From Physcomitrium patens (Eukaryota; Streptophyta; Bryopsida; Funariales; Funariaceae), in NCBI RefSeq assembly GCF_000002425.4, contig NC_037260.1:9184400-9248399 (forward strand): 64,000 bases of DNA, written 5' to 3'. Positions within the stretch are counted from its first letter, which is position 1, and each line of letters starts with the position of its first letter. Shown here one piece after another: positions 11,601 to 23,205 of this stretch. Under the pieces are notes generated by a model. It made no database searches, had not been told where the DNA came from, and worked only from the letters and a program-made list of their open reading frames with translations. The translations under genes and the position numbers were made by a program.

Positions 11601-14600
11601 TAGAAAAAGAAAAGTTTTTTTTTCTAGTGATAAAACATCTGCTAAAATGCTACATAATAGTTCTAATGGCACTAAGTTTTTTCCTATTTTAATCGCCTAC
11701 TTCCTTCTCCATGCATAGAAAAGGCAAAGACCTCACCATTTTAGTCAGTAATTCTAGTGAATCAAAAATAGAAATGATAACTAGTGCTTCTCAAGATAAA
11801 GATGTCTAATCTTACAATCTACATTTTAAAGAAGAAGATTGTTTTTCTAATTCCTTGTGAGATATACTAGAATGGAAATGGAATGGATCAAAGCATGTTC
11901 ATTGAAGAAAGGAAGTGAAGGATCTTTTCTAGATTGAAGTACAATGGTAACGTAAAAGAATAGATGCCAACCAAAGAAGAAAAAAAGTTGCTCAAATAAA
12001 GAAAAAATTATCAACCCTTAATAGCATCAACCATCCGACAAATCCATCGACATTAGAACAAAGAAAGTTTCTTAACCTTGACTTTTTTTCTATCCTAAAG
12101 ATGTATAATCTATCAATAATTCTTTAATTTTAGGACTCTAATTGACTTTGGTCCTAATCTTTGCAAGTATAATAAAAAAAAACATAGATTAGACATCAAA
12201 AAGGTATGTGAATTCCAAGATAGAAGCCTAATCTGACCTACTAATCATTCTAGAGTTCCTTCAAGCTCCTATCTCATGTCTTATCCTCCCCTTCTTCTTC
12301 TCCCATCTTCTTTAGTTTTAGGAGTCAACACACCAAATAACTCCAAGACCATCTCTAATTAAAGGTTTTACTATCTTAATATTGCCTTGCAAAGGTTCCA
12401 ATTAGATAGTCCATTCTTCTCACATTATTAGCTAAAACTAGTCGTATGTATCAATGAGAGTACATGTGACTTCCAAAACTACCTATCTAATAATACTATT
12501 GCATCAACTAAACTATCAATTAATTTCAATGGACTCACCTTCCATCTTAAATAATAGCAATTGGTAATATAGGCAAAGTCTCCTTGATATTCTCTCTCCA
12601 ATTGTTAATTTCAATCCAATGAAAGGACTTACTATTGGCATCTTCTATTCTTAGGTCTTTTGTAATAATTCCATTGTGAACCCTCATTCCTAAATAATTT
12701 TATTTCCAAATCATAGAGTAGCTTTGAAAAAGAGATCTAACATCTTCAAATGGCGGCTTCTTCATTGTCCAAGCCTTTAAGTTAACAGACTTTTAATAAT
12801 AATATCTCCATAAAATATCAAAATTTATCCATTGTCAATGCTTGTTAATTCTTCTTATTTATACATCCTTCAAGATAGAAGACAAGTTGGAACTATGGTC
12901 CAAATTTCTTTCCATCTTTTCTAAGGATTATCAATAGGTCCTTTGTAGTGATTAGAACGTCGTCAAGAGAAGATCCAACAAATCTTCAATATATAAAAAA
13001 ATTATGACAAACATAAAGAAGTTGCTATTTGGCCAACTCAACAATTTATTGAATGTAATTAATTACTTCTCGGCTATAATTCTTATTTAATTTACATCAA
13101 ATATCAAAAAATATGATAAGGCATAAGTCCTTGCTAGATTAGACTATTTTAATTTCTTTCAACTTATAGGTGCAAGGATGCATTGAATGAATGAATATAA
13201 AATTAGAAGTAATATTAATTATTTTAACCACCTTCTTGTGTAGAGGAAACTTTTGGTACAAAAAGAGAATCAAAAAAGATTCCTATATAACATAAGTAGC
13301 AAGTTCTTCACAGTAAATGAAGTCTTACAAAACATAACTTAAATATGGCAGTGTTATCTGTAATTGGGCTTTGTAAGTAAGTTCTATCGCATGATAAAAT
13401 ATTACAAGGAATTTTGTATTTGTAAAGCAAAGGAATATTAGCAAGCCAAGACCACCCTTTGTGCCAAGCTATCATTTGCAATTACATCCCTTTATGTGGA
13501 TTCAATAGATTTAATCCTAAAATTTAAATCAAATGTGATTATAGATTAGCTACAAATCCATGAGCAATGACAAGTTGAAGGATAGTGAATCCAAAGCTAG
13601 ATGAAGTGGCTTAAAGTAGAAAATTCATGTTCAAGAAAAAATTTCAAAGCTACCCAAGAATACATCGAAGTCTCTCAAATTATACAATTATTAAATGAAT
13701 ATGACTCTCTATTTACATATCAAAGGAATATTGAACAAATCTATAATAAGTTCTATTTTGTATGTATAAACTTGAGACTTACTACAATACCTTAAGAGAT
13801 GTCATCCCTTAATTATGATTTGGCCTCTTTGATTACTTCTTTGCTTCTACTAAAGAGACTCTCAATGCCCTTATCAATATGCATGAATATGAGGCCACAC
13901 TCAAGAAGATGGAGGTTGGTAGAGTCTTAGGTTCAATTAGAGTCATTATTAAATTCTACAAGATATATTAGAACTAAATAAAAAAATAATTACATCCTTA
14001 TGATTCTAGAAGTTAGAGTGAACAATTGATTTTTACCTTGTGTTTCTAAAAAGATCATCTCACAACTACACAAATAAAGGGAGTGTTGTTGCTTAGAAAA
14101 TTGGACGCCAATTACATTGTTAAATATGGCCTACGAGTTCTTTGTCAAGACTCTTCACATACATATTCAATCAATTCTGATGGAGGTTATCAATTTTGAC
14201 TAAACAATATTTTTATTGATATTTTTTATTCTTGATAATAATTTATTAACTCATAAAATAATAGAGTGGGATGTCTATTCTAACCAATCTTTGATCTTTT
14301 TGAAATTTGATTTTATTAAAGCTTATGAGATGGCCAATTAGGAGTTATTTTTTTAGCCATGAAGCTATTAACCTTTCCAACAAGTGTACATCCATGTCCA
14401 AGCCTTTTTTTTGTAATCTCCATAGTTAGTATAAAGATCAATGATGTTTTGTCCCTGACCTTCAATATTACAAGAGAAATATGCTAAAGATACTTCTTAG
14501 TGCCATACTTCTTTCTAATCATTTCCATGATCAAGGATAGGATAGTAGTAGGACATATAAAGGGTATCAAATTGCCTATTGATGACAGATATGAAGTTGT

Positions 14601-16945
14601 GGGGCAATATATTGATGACACTTTTTCACCATTGTATAAAAGAAGACTTTGTTCCAACACACTATTTATATGCTAAATAATTTTTATGTAACATCAGAGT
14701 TGGTACTCAATTAGGAAAAGCATTGTGGTGAATGGCAGAGTGAGGACTCTTTTGATTGCCTTTCATAGACCAACTCGCTCAAAACTATATAGATAAATGA
14801 GGCAATAGTCAATAAATTGTTAAAAATGCCGTTTGAAATTTTCTTCTCCATTCACCAAGTTGATGATTTTTTGAAAGAAATGACAAAGAAAAAACTTTGA
14901 TATTAGTGTACTTTAAAAGTCAACACTAGTAGTTGAGAGGTAATTACAAATAAAATCCTCTTGTCCTCTATTTTCTTCTTTGCATCACTCTATGGAGGTT
15001 TAAAAGTAAGATTTTCAAAAATCTATGCAAGAATATATGGTTATATATGATTGAGATCAATGTACAAAGCAAGGAATAAAAAGGCATAGGTCCAATGCAG
15101 CCAATTGAGAGAACTATGGGGCGATATATTTAGTAAACTCAATGGATGCTTTGATGGATATTTCAAACTTACATATGCTAATAAAATGTTGCATGTTATA
15201 ATTTTAGCACTACAAAAGCAAGTAATGGGCTCTCAACTTTAAATTTTTTATTTACATCAACTTTCAAGGTAAATATAAATCAATAATTTGAAATAGAATT
15301 GAAACTTTATGGCAATCCATTATCTGAGACCTTATTCCAATTTAATTATCTTCCTTTAAAAAACTCATGAATGAGTCTATCTGGTGGATGGCCTTCATCT
15401 TGCAAATTGTTGTTGGATTTTTGAAAGCAATGATGGTTGAAATTCACCCCATAGGGTTGTCTCATATTTAAGATATTTGATTTGGACCTAGGTTTCTTAC
15501 CCCCTCCAAAATCAAATCACAGTTTGATCTTTTGTCTCCTTTAGTAGCACTTGAGAGGTAATAATTTGGAAATTAACAACTTTCTCAAGGTGACTATTAT
15601 CTCTAGGTCAATCATTTGCAAGCGACCAAGAAAAGGTAGGTTGTTTCTAAAAGGTGTCCAACAACCAATCATCCATTATCTTCTAATCTACTGAAAAGAT
15701 GAACCTTTCTTTCGACAATCTTTCAAAAAAAATGGCAGATAGCCTCTCAAACCTCCATATTCATGGTTCGATAATTCACTTAATGCTTAATTAAATCCTC
15801 TCCTCCCCCCCTCCCCTTTTTCCTTCTCTTCCTCCCTTTCTTGCTCCAAAGATATATAGATGGGAGTTTTAAATAGATTCTTTAAATATTTCTATCGAAG
15901 ATGTATGTAATCACTTCTACTAGCAGCCTGCAAAAATATCCTATTTGATTTTTCTATGATCAAATAGATAAATTATCATAGAATTAAGGCGCTTACAATG
16001 ATCTAGACAAGTCTCTTCATTTCTTGTCATGAATTTCTTGTATAAGTTAGGTCGTAGCCTTCTTCAACAAAGATACTCTATTCCAAATGTCATCAAGTAT
16101 AAATAATAAGAGGTTATGTCCTTCCACTTCTATCTTCAATAGACATAAGTCTAGGCCAAATGATACATCTCAAACAAGGCCAATTTACTATGATTAGTAT
16201 GGTAATGAGCAATCATGGTGAATATGTGGCAAAGTTATGTTAACTTAGCAATTGATATTTGTTATCCAAAAAGATTGATAAATTAGTCATATATAGATTT
16301 TGGAAATGTTCATCTACCCACATGGCTTGGCAATGGAGCATCCACATAATGAACATCTTTTTCATCTCTTGCAATGTACATAGCCCCTAGCCTTTGCTCA
16401 CTTGGAAGCATGTTATCTTTTCCAACTTCATATTGCAAAAGTTCTTCAAATTCAATTGGATTTGGATGGCTCTATGAATTGTCATCCTATAGACTCTTTG
16501 AATGGAATGCAACAATGCATCTTGCAATCAAATCCCATGGGTTGTGGTAAAATTACTCCTACAAGTTTGGTTAGGTCTTGTCAACTACGTGCACATGGAT
16601 TAGGAGTGTATCAAGTTTCGCAGCCTACATTGCCCAAAAAAGAAAGGCTTGTTGGTACAGGACTTCCACTGCAAATGGTGCACTAACAATGTCTTTGCTG
16701 TAATGGTTGTAGGCTGCCCTTGGTGGGCCCTAGCGAGGCCTGGCTAAGGTTTTGTGTATCAACTCTTATAACTGCCCCTTCAAACACTACGGTTACCCTC
16801 AAACCCCCTATGGGCTTGGTAGACCATCATACATTTCTAACCCTAACCCATCTGATTCCCTCAGGCTGCATACAGCTGAGTGGTTGTAACTTTTCTTCTT
16901 GTAATGAAATCTTATTTCATTTGTGTCGAAAAATAAGTAAATAAA
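11600..16945 (+). mobile_element. Decayed LINE retrotransposon (ORF2 with reverse transcriptase)
   Basis: Conceptual translation across many stops recovers LINE ORF2. The finger/palm motif FLKFDFIKAYEMAN is at 14297-14338, followed by TAG where Trp is expected. The catalytic YIDD box is at 14608-14619 (family Y-A-D-D), followed by thumb and connection segments to about 15.2 kb, then a C-terminal domain with WWMAF near 15390. A weak zinc-finger-like C-terminus (EHLFHLLQCT) lies near 16340-16380. The 3' end is probably near 16.9 kb, after a segment of higher GC that finishes in a cttgtaatgaaatctt-type tail. The region 11.6-13.9 kb probably holds the endonuclease but is too decayed to prove. Frameshifts and stops are everywhere, so the element is dead. 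Many stops are TGG or CAA codons changed by C-to-T or G-to-A. Confidence 0.75.
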
Positions 16946-17800
16946 GTAGAGCAAAGTAAAACTAAACAGTGTGCATTCAGGGGTGAATAGACGAGCATCC
17001 AGGGGGGGGGGGGGCGGAATGGAAAGAAAGCAAAGGGGACATGCGGCTTGTCCTGGCGCGGCGACGCTTGCAGCAGCGTGGCAGTCATTTAGCACGAGCA
17101 AAGCAACTGCATCATGCAGCAGGACTCCGCCCCCACCTATTCCACCTCTCGTCCTTCGCTTTCACAGGCCAGCTTTGAGTGTGTAAAAAGGGTGGAATCT
17201 GTGCGTGTGGCGATTCCCTGTGGGGGATCCGCCCCTGGTGCTTCCCAGCAGCTGGCCCACGCAGCTGGCCATGAATTATTATATATTATTATTGTTGTTG
17301 GTGCTGTTGTGGTTTTCTTTCTGTAGCATTGCATCGGCGCGCTCATTGGTGCACTGCCCTGTTGGGCAGCACCCATAATTGAACGCTGTGATGGGGGTAG
17401 CCAGTTCTCCGTCGAGGCGCTTTGGCTTTGGCAGGAATCCGTGCACAACTCGTAGATTTCCAGGGGATCCCCTTAGTCTGCCAAGAGGAGGCTCAGCCTC
17501 TTCGTGGCCATCGTCGCCGCGGCCACACCATCGCCACTCTTCGGAGTTCCGCCCACGCTCTACAGCCCACGAAGAAGGGGTAGGGGACCTTCGAGGAAGC
17601 TTCTTGCCTGCTCAGGGGTGGGGGGAGCTGGAATACCCCTTTTCACATTGTGTCTAATGGCGTTGACGTGTCCCAGCGGGCAGAGAGAAAAAGATATATC
17701 ACCTCGAATGGGGACTTGTCACCTGTCATCCTGCCCCTCTGGGAATATTGTTTTTGGGGTCGTAAGTTCGGACCACTTGAAAGGAGTAGTAGGTAGTTGA
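16946..17800. other. Small GC-rich island, possible truncated gene 5' end
   Basis: GC content jumps sharply between two AT-rich blocks. Several overlapping plus-strand frames are open (17379-17657 and 17504-17800). The second begins MAIVAAATPSPLFGV, is rich in Ser, Arg and Pro, and then has a hydrophobic stretch (GIPLFTLCLMALTC), as in a plastid transit peptide followed by a membrane segment, and then runs into AT-rich sequence. No family is recognised. It could be a gene 5' end cut off by transposons or merely a CpG-rich relic. A G13 run lies at 17002-17014 and a (TTA)n run at 17897-17920. Confidence 0.35.
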
Positions 17801-18823
17801 ACAAATATTTTTGAATGTTTGAACTTCTTTATTTCTTCTATTATTTGGTTTTTCTAAAGAAGTAATTGAATTAGGGTCAAGGAGATTCTTGTTGATATTA
17901 TTATTATTATTATTATTATTCCTTTGATACCATAATGTAGAATAAGTGAGCATGTGAGTGTATGTGTGTTTATATGTATACTCACAAACACGACAACAGT
18001 TAAAAGTTCTTGGGGTACAAGTTCTGCTACTTTGCTTGGAACTATGATAAAGTTTTTATTTTTGTTTTATTTTATTTTTCTTCTTCCTCTTTCTCTCACT
18101 AGATTCGCACCAATGTAAATTCAAGATCTCCAAGAAAGAAAGACGAAAAAACTGGAAGATATAAAATTACATCCAAAAGTACATATTCTATTAATGCTGA
18201 AGTTTTTCTTTATTTTGGTTGACCAAGAATTGGAATTGGATCAAATCATTAAAAAAGAAAATCTTAAGTTCATATTTTTGAAAAGGATTTTTTCCCTAAA
18301 ATATAACCTTACTGTATTTTATTGGTAACTAAAATATAGTAAAACAGTATTATTAATTTAATAGCTACCATAAGTTATTACTGTTATTATTATAAATAAA
18401 TAAATTTTAAACAAGTAAGTTTAGTAGAAATACTGGGAGTAGTTGAAGGCTTCTTCCTGAAACATTGTATAACTATGTAGTATCTCTTATAAGTAGAGGT
18501 ATTTCTAAGAATTATATTATTTAATTATGTTTCAATTCTACATATAGTAGATTGTTTTACTAACTAAAATAAAAGAACATGTAATACAATTTTAATATAT
18601 ATATCAAAAAAAATTGACAAATTTTCATGAATTTAAAATTTTAATTGTATAAAAACATATATATTAATTTACGTACTCTTGCTATTTAATAAGGAAGAAA
18701 ATAATAATAATAACAAAATTGATAAATTCTTTTGGACTTATTGATTTGTTGTCTTGTAAGTGTTATGTAAATTTAAATTTTTCAAAAGATAAAAAATAAA
18801 ATTAGCTTAAAACGGTGCATTTA

Positions 18824-18862
<39 letters not shown>

Positions 18863-19490
18863 CACCCCACAACTTATGAATTACAAGAATTGCAACATCT
18901 CCCCAACTTATGAGATTAGAGCTATTCTTCACAAGATCATACTTTTATTTTATTGCTACCTACTAATTCATGGTGCAAACAAGAAAAAAGAAATATGAAA
19001 AAAGAAAAAAAGAAAGTAAATTGAATTCACAGAATTCATTTAATTTTAATACTTCCAAAATGATTGTATCAAATGGTAGAGTTTAAATTTTCGGACACAC
19101 ATCGACCCAAAACCATTGCAACGGGGCAAAACACCATCAATGAAGTGACAGCCAAAAAGTAAAAAGTATCGCCAAAAGCTACGTAGTACGTGCTCCCTCG
19201 ACAATGTTGTCATGATTGTTAACAGGATCTCGATTTCATCGGCAAAGTGTGAAAGTGGTCGTAATATTAATGCGGGCACTGAAGACCGCGAATTCGGTCA
19301 GCTCTAAACCCGTGATAATCTAGTGCGGCGAGTCTGGCGTCAGCGTCTATTCTAAGGATTCCTAAAACCGTGAAATCTAGATAAATTGAAGAGTCCTAAA
19401 ATCTATCACTAAGGGTGCAGTTTCACTAGTCTGTGACGAGTGATGACTGACCTGTGCGGGGCCCTCTCGCGGATGAACCAGTAATGAAAT
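17801..19490. other. AT-rich spacer, no gene
   Basis: Low-complexity AT-rich DNA with a (TTA)n run near 17897-17920 and a (TA)15 run at 18827-18856. Nothing codable is seen. From about 19.05 kb the composition becomes more balanced as the peroxidase-like fragment approaches. Confidence 0.55.
18827..18856. repeat. (TA)15 microsatellite
   Basis: A TA dinucleotide run in AT-rich non-coding DNA. Confidence 0.9.
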
Positions 19491-19494
19491 TTTG

Positions 19495-19885
19495 TAATCT
19501 AGAGTCGAGATTGAACGGTTTCGAATGAGGGAAATGAATCTTGACGTGAGGGAGGTGGTGCATCAGGCGCTCGCACAATCTGGGTGGTACACTGCACCCA
19601 TGTTGCTGACCGCTTCGATCAGGCGGCGAACAGTTCCTTCAGCGACACAGCTTTTGGCGAGGACATTTGGGTGATCTGTACCCGCAACGGCGCGTCCGGT
19701 ATCGCATTCTGAATTTCAAAGAACTGATGGGCCTGTATATGCCGAATAGCTTGGACATCTTGTACTTCGGGAACCTGATCATCGGGCCAGGTTCTGTTCA
19801 ACGACCCGCGTGCTCAGCCTGTGGTGAGTTCGTTCGAGAGCTTGCAGGCATCCATGCGTAAGGTTGGGCGGATCCGATGGCTATG
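19495..19885 (+). pseudogene. Peroxidase pseudogene fragment (exon 3 and part of the preceding intron)
   Basis: This segment is a broken copy of the third exon of the peroxidase at 6.6-7.9 kb, on the opposite strand. From 19567 the translation runs AHTIG-like (RTIWVVHC), then ADRFDQAANSSFSD, then AFGEDIWVICTRNGA, matching ADRFDPAANSPFGD and SFGQELLAFCTRNGA of the intact gene. It then hits a stop and frameshifts (MPNSLDILYFGNLIIG against TPNSFDISYYVNLIIG), is deleted before VLFNDPRAQPVV, and ends near QASM. The similarity continues upstream into intron 2 (gagtcgagattgaa in both), so it arose by DNA duplication and not from mRNA. GAHTIG has lost its first Gly codon context (TIW for TIG). No upstream exons are found. 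Confidence 0.85.
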
Positions 19886-22800
19886 TGAGGTAAGTGCGCA
19901 GGATCTTGAAGAGCATTTTGGGATGCTTGTGTGTGTGAGAGGCGATCCTTGAGGACGGTATATAGGGAGTTAGTGTTATGGAATGATGGAGACGGCATTG
20001 CAAAAAGGAGTGCCATCTTAGAGGCGCACGCTTTGCAAGCAAGGAAAGAGTTTGGGAAAGAGCTCCTTATGCTGCGCACTTTGAAGATACTTTCCGCGCT
20101 TTCTTGACATGGCCTTCCACGCCACTGGCAAAATTGACTTTGATTGTTTCCTGTGGCTGGTTTCAGAGCAAGAGCAAAGTTCTTTTAATTCATTCGGTGT
20201 GTCTATTATTCTTATTAGTTCGATGATGAGTGTTATGGGCAGATGCATCGAATGTGAGTGCTTTTGGTGTCTTTTTTCTGTGGTCGCTGGATTAGATTTT
20301 CTGTAACGAGAGCCCAGTTCCGTTCCTTTTGGGGTGTAAGTAATAGTTGAAGAGGTGTTTTCTCCTGTAATATGAGATGTGGAGAAGTGGCTGAGGGACT
20401 AAATTTTTATGGAGTGGGTTCTTGATTCATTATTAAGATCCAAGTAAAAATACATTTTTCCTGTCATTGGTAACTGATTTTCGAATTGACAGGTGCTCAT
20501 CCATTCAGCTTCCTGATCTTTGGAGCTGTCCCCAACAGCAGACTCGCAGTAGTACCCATTGTGCGGATCATCGCAGTCCTTAGTGAGTGTCTCCTAGTGC
20601 CGTTTAGTAAGTATTGTGAAGGAGTACTTTCGTTAGATTGATAAGTACTGACAGATTTCAAGAGTTTTCATGTGAGCAACCTGAAAATTCTAAAACTGAT
20701 TTTACAAGGCCTCGAGAGGCGTACTAGTCACAATTTTGGAGAGGTGCATAGACTGCGATTCGTTTACAAAAGAATAACATTTCTGGCTTACTCTGGTGTG
20801 TTGACTCGACGTTACCATGTACTGTGTGCGTTGTTGTTATTTATCAACCTTTCAAGTTCGTCAAACTTGTAGGATGACTAATTATTCCGAGAGATTTCGA
20901 GTTCCGCATACATAAAGTCTTCAGCTACTTGTCGGTGACATAATGCAAGCTTATAGTTGAACGGCCAACTGCTTCTTGATTGCGGGTTCCATTTTGGGAG
21001 GCAATAAAGATTGGATACATACTCGCCAATTTAACGGACAAGCGTCTCCGCTCCACGATATCATGCTCCATAAAGAATCACATGTAATGTTGTGAAATTT
21101 CAGCAAAGGTAACTGCCTCCTTTGAGTGCATCCAACAACATGCATGATTTGAGCGTTATCATTCAGAAGGGTTTGTTTTCTTACTTGCCAGACGCCTGTG
21201 GATTACAATTTAAAATACTGTTGACATCAATTTTAGCTGTCGACATCATGGGTTTCTAGTTTGCAGTCTTGTAAACCCCCCATCTATATACAATGACCCC
21301 TGGAGATGGATCCAGCAAAGGTTGCACTTTGCAGGCAATTCATGAACATCACTGAGATTGAGATGCTCTTATGTGAACCTGAATATTACTTCTCGTCATT
21401 AAAGTAGACCTTTTTCTATTTCATTTGTTTTGTTCGTTGTTTTAAAAGTATGTGCAAAGGGGTTGAATCCTATTTTATTTTCTAGAGCTCTTCTTACACG
21501 AGAGTGTAATCATGTTTGAGGTCACTGGTTGCCATAGCTGTTTTCACAGCACACGTAACTTGAAAATCAATTTCTACATCAGAAGAAGAATGTTACCTAT
21601 TATCATCTTTTTCCTCATGATGGCAATATAAGAGCATCATCGTGTTAAAAGAAATTGCTCTGTATAACATTCAATTTTGTTCCATGCTGCGGGTCCCTTG
21701 CTTTTAGCACTCACCCCGTCAACCGAGCCTCTCCGAAAATAATTCTACCTGTAAAGGCGGAGAGACTTTTATGCTTTTTTTGCCAGGGTTTTATTAGCTT
21801 TGACCAAAGGTAGGCCAAGCTCAACCGTAACTGCCGCCAGCATCACAACCAATCGCAAGAAGCCACTAATTGAAAATCCTGCAATGAAAGTGTAATAATA
21901 GTCTTCCTAAAGTTTACTTTTATTCTGGGTTTTTGTTACTTCACCAATCGTGTAATAAAAGTCTTACTATACTTCAGTAACAAAACCCCGAATATTATAA
22001 TATACTAAGCAACTTCTTAATACTGATGATACGCAGGTAATCATACAATCTAATTCATGGAAATCAATCTTCCCAACACCTGATAGTGTAATTTGTAATT
22101 CCAGAAGAACATCAGTTCCGCGATCGATGTCGATGCACTATTCCATGCTCGTCGCTTTAATTTGAGACAATTTCTGTTGGGGCTTGTGGCATCCACTGGC
22201 AGCTTCAAGTTTCTCATCGTAATTGTAAAGTAGATTTTTGAAGGAATAGAACTTCACGGGTTGCAATTCCAATTCACTCATTAAAGCCGCTTGTATTGCA
22301 TAAGAAAACTGTGTTGTTGCTACTCTTTCAAAGCAGTATCTCATCTTGTATACTTTGTGGAGAGCACTCGCTTTCGTCTCTAGATTATAATAAAACTACG
22401 GCATATTTAGTGTTACATTCTTGAGTACATTTGATCAAAAAATATGTCGAAAATGGGTAGTGCTTCCTTTATTTCGTGTAATGAAGATCTTAGTAAACTT
22501 CAGAAACAAAATCCCAGAATATAAAACCATGGATTGAAAAGCCTTCTCTTTACAAATTGGGGTTTTATTTCCAAGTGTCAAACGTCCACTATTAAGTGAA
22601 ACAACTCATTCCTCAATCCAGGAAACCAGGGTCAAGGCAGAAAACACACCACGTTAACCACCGTTACTGCTCTCGTGGAGATCTGTTTGAATAGTACGGG
22701 GCAAGACCGGAATCCACCGCCTTTCTCAAAACTTTACTCGAGACAGTCTGAAGGATCAGCCTTCTCGCACCACTGAATGGCTTTCTCCGACGATCTGACA

Positions 22801-23205
22801 GCCAACTCTTCAAGCAAGCTCCTCGTGCAATTCTCATTGGCCCTTCTATGCATTATCAACATCTGTACGAAAACAATCAATCAATTCTCCAAGGCTTCCT
22901 CAAGGAACTAATTCGAAGTCCAGTAGAATTCTTTGCTGACAAGGCCTCTAGAGCTCCAGGTGATAGAGGGCATGAGGATCATTCGACCATGACTCTGCAC
23001 ATTGACGAGTTCATCGCACCGGTAGTTCAATTTACACCTTGACCTAGGCCTGAGGTAGAATTCATGTCTAAATGTTTTTCTTTTCAATTAGACAGATAGC
23101 TAAGTCGCGGTGCCAGATGACGATTGATTTACAGGGGCGAAAATTGCGGAAGTGCCTTGGCAATGGCACCAAAGGTTCGAAGGAAACCTAAAAGTTGTTT
23201 GGGGG
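19886..23205. other. Intergenic region, no recognised gene; holds a short repeat family
   Basis: Mixed composition and only short frames (76 codons at most). A short repeat occurs at 21890-22000 and again at 22475-22525, described separately. From about 22.6 kb rightwards the sequence is probably the 3' UTR and downstream flank of the minus-strand gene ending at 23206. Confidence 0.5.
21890..22525. repeat. Short repeat in direct and inverted copies
   Basis: A unit of about 50 bases (cgtgtaataaaagtcttact, then acttcagtaacaaaacccc and gaatatta) at 21949-22000 recurs directly at 22475-22525 with scattered changes. A third, rearranged copy at 21890-21940 has its first half direct (tgtaataatagtcttccta) and its second half inverted, so 21918-21940 can pair with 21976-21998. 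This could be a degraded foldback or MITE-like element, or local inversion. Confidence 0.65.

Noticed and set aside
13601..13795. 64-codon frame considered as a small gene
   Set aside because: It lies inside the decayed LINE block and has transposon-like AT-rich codon use.
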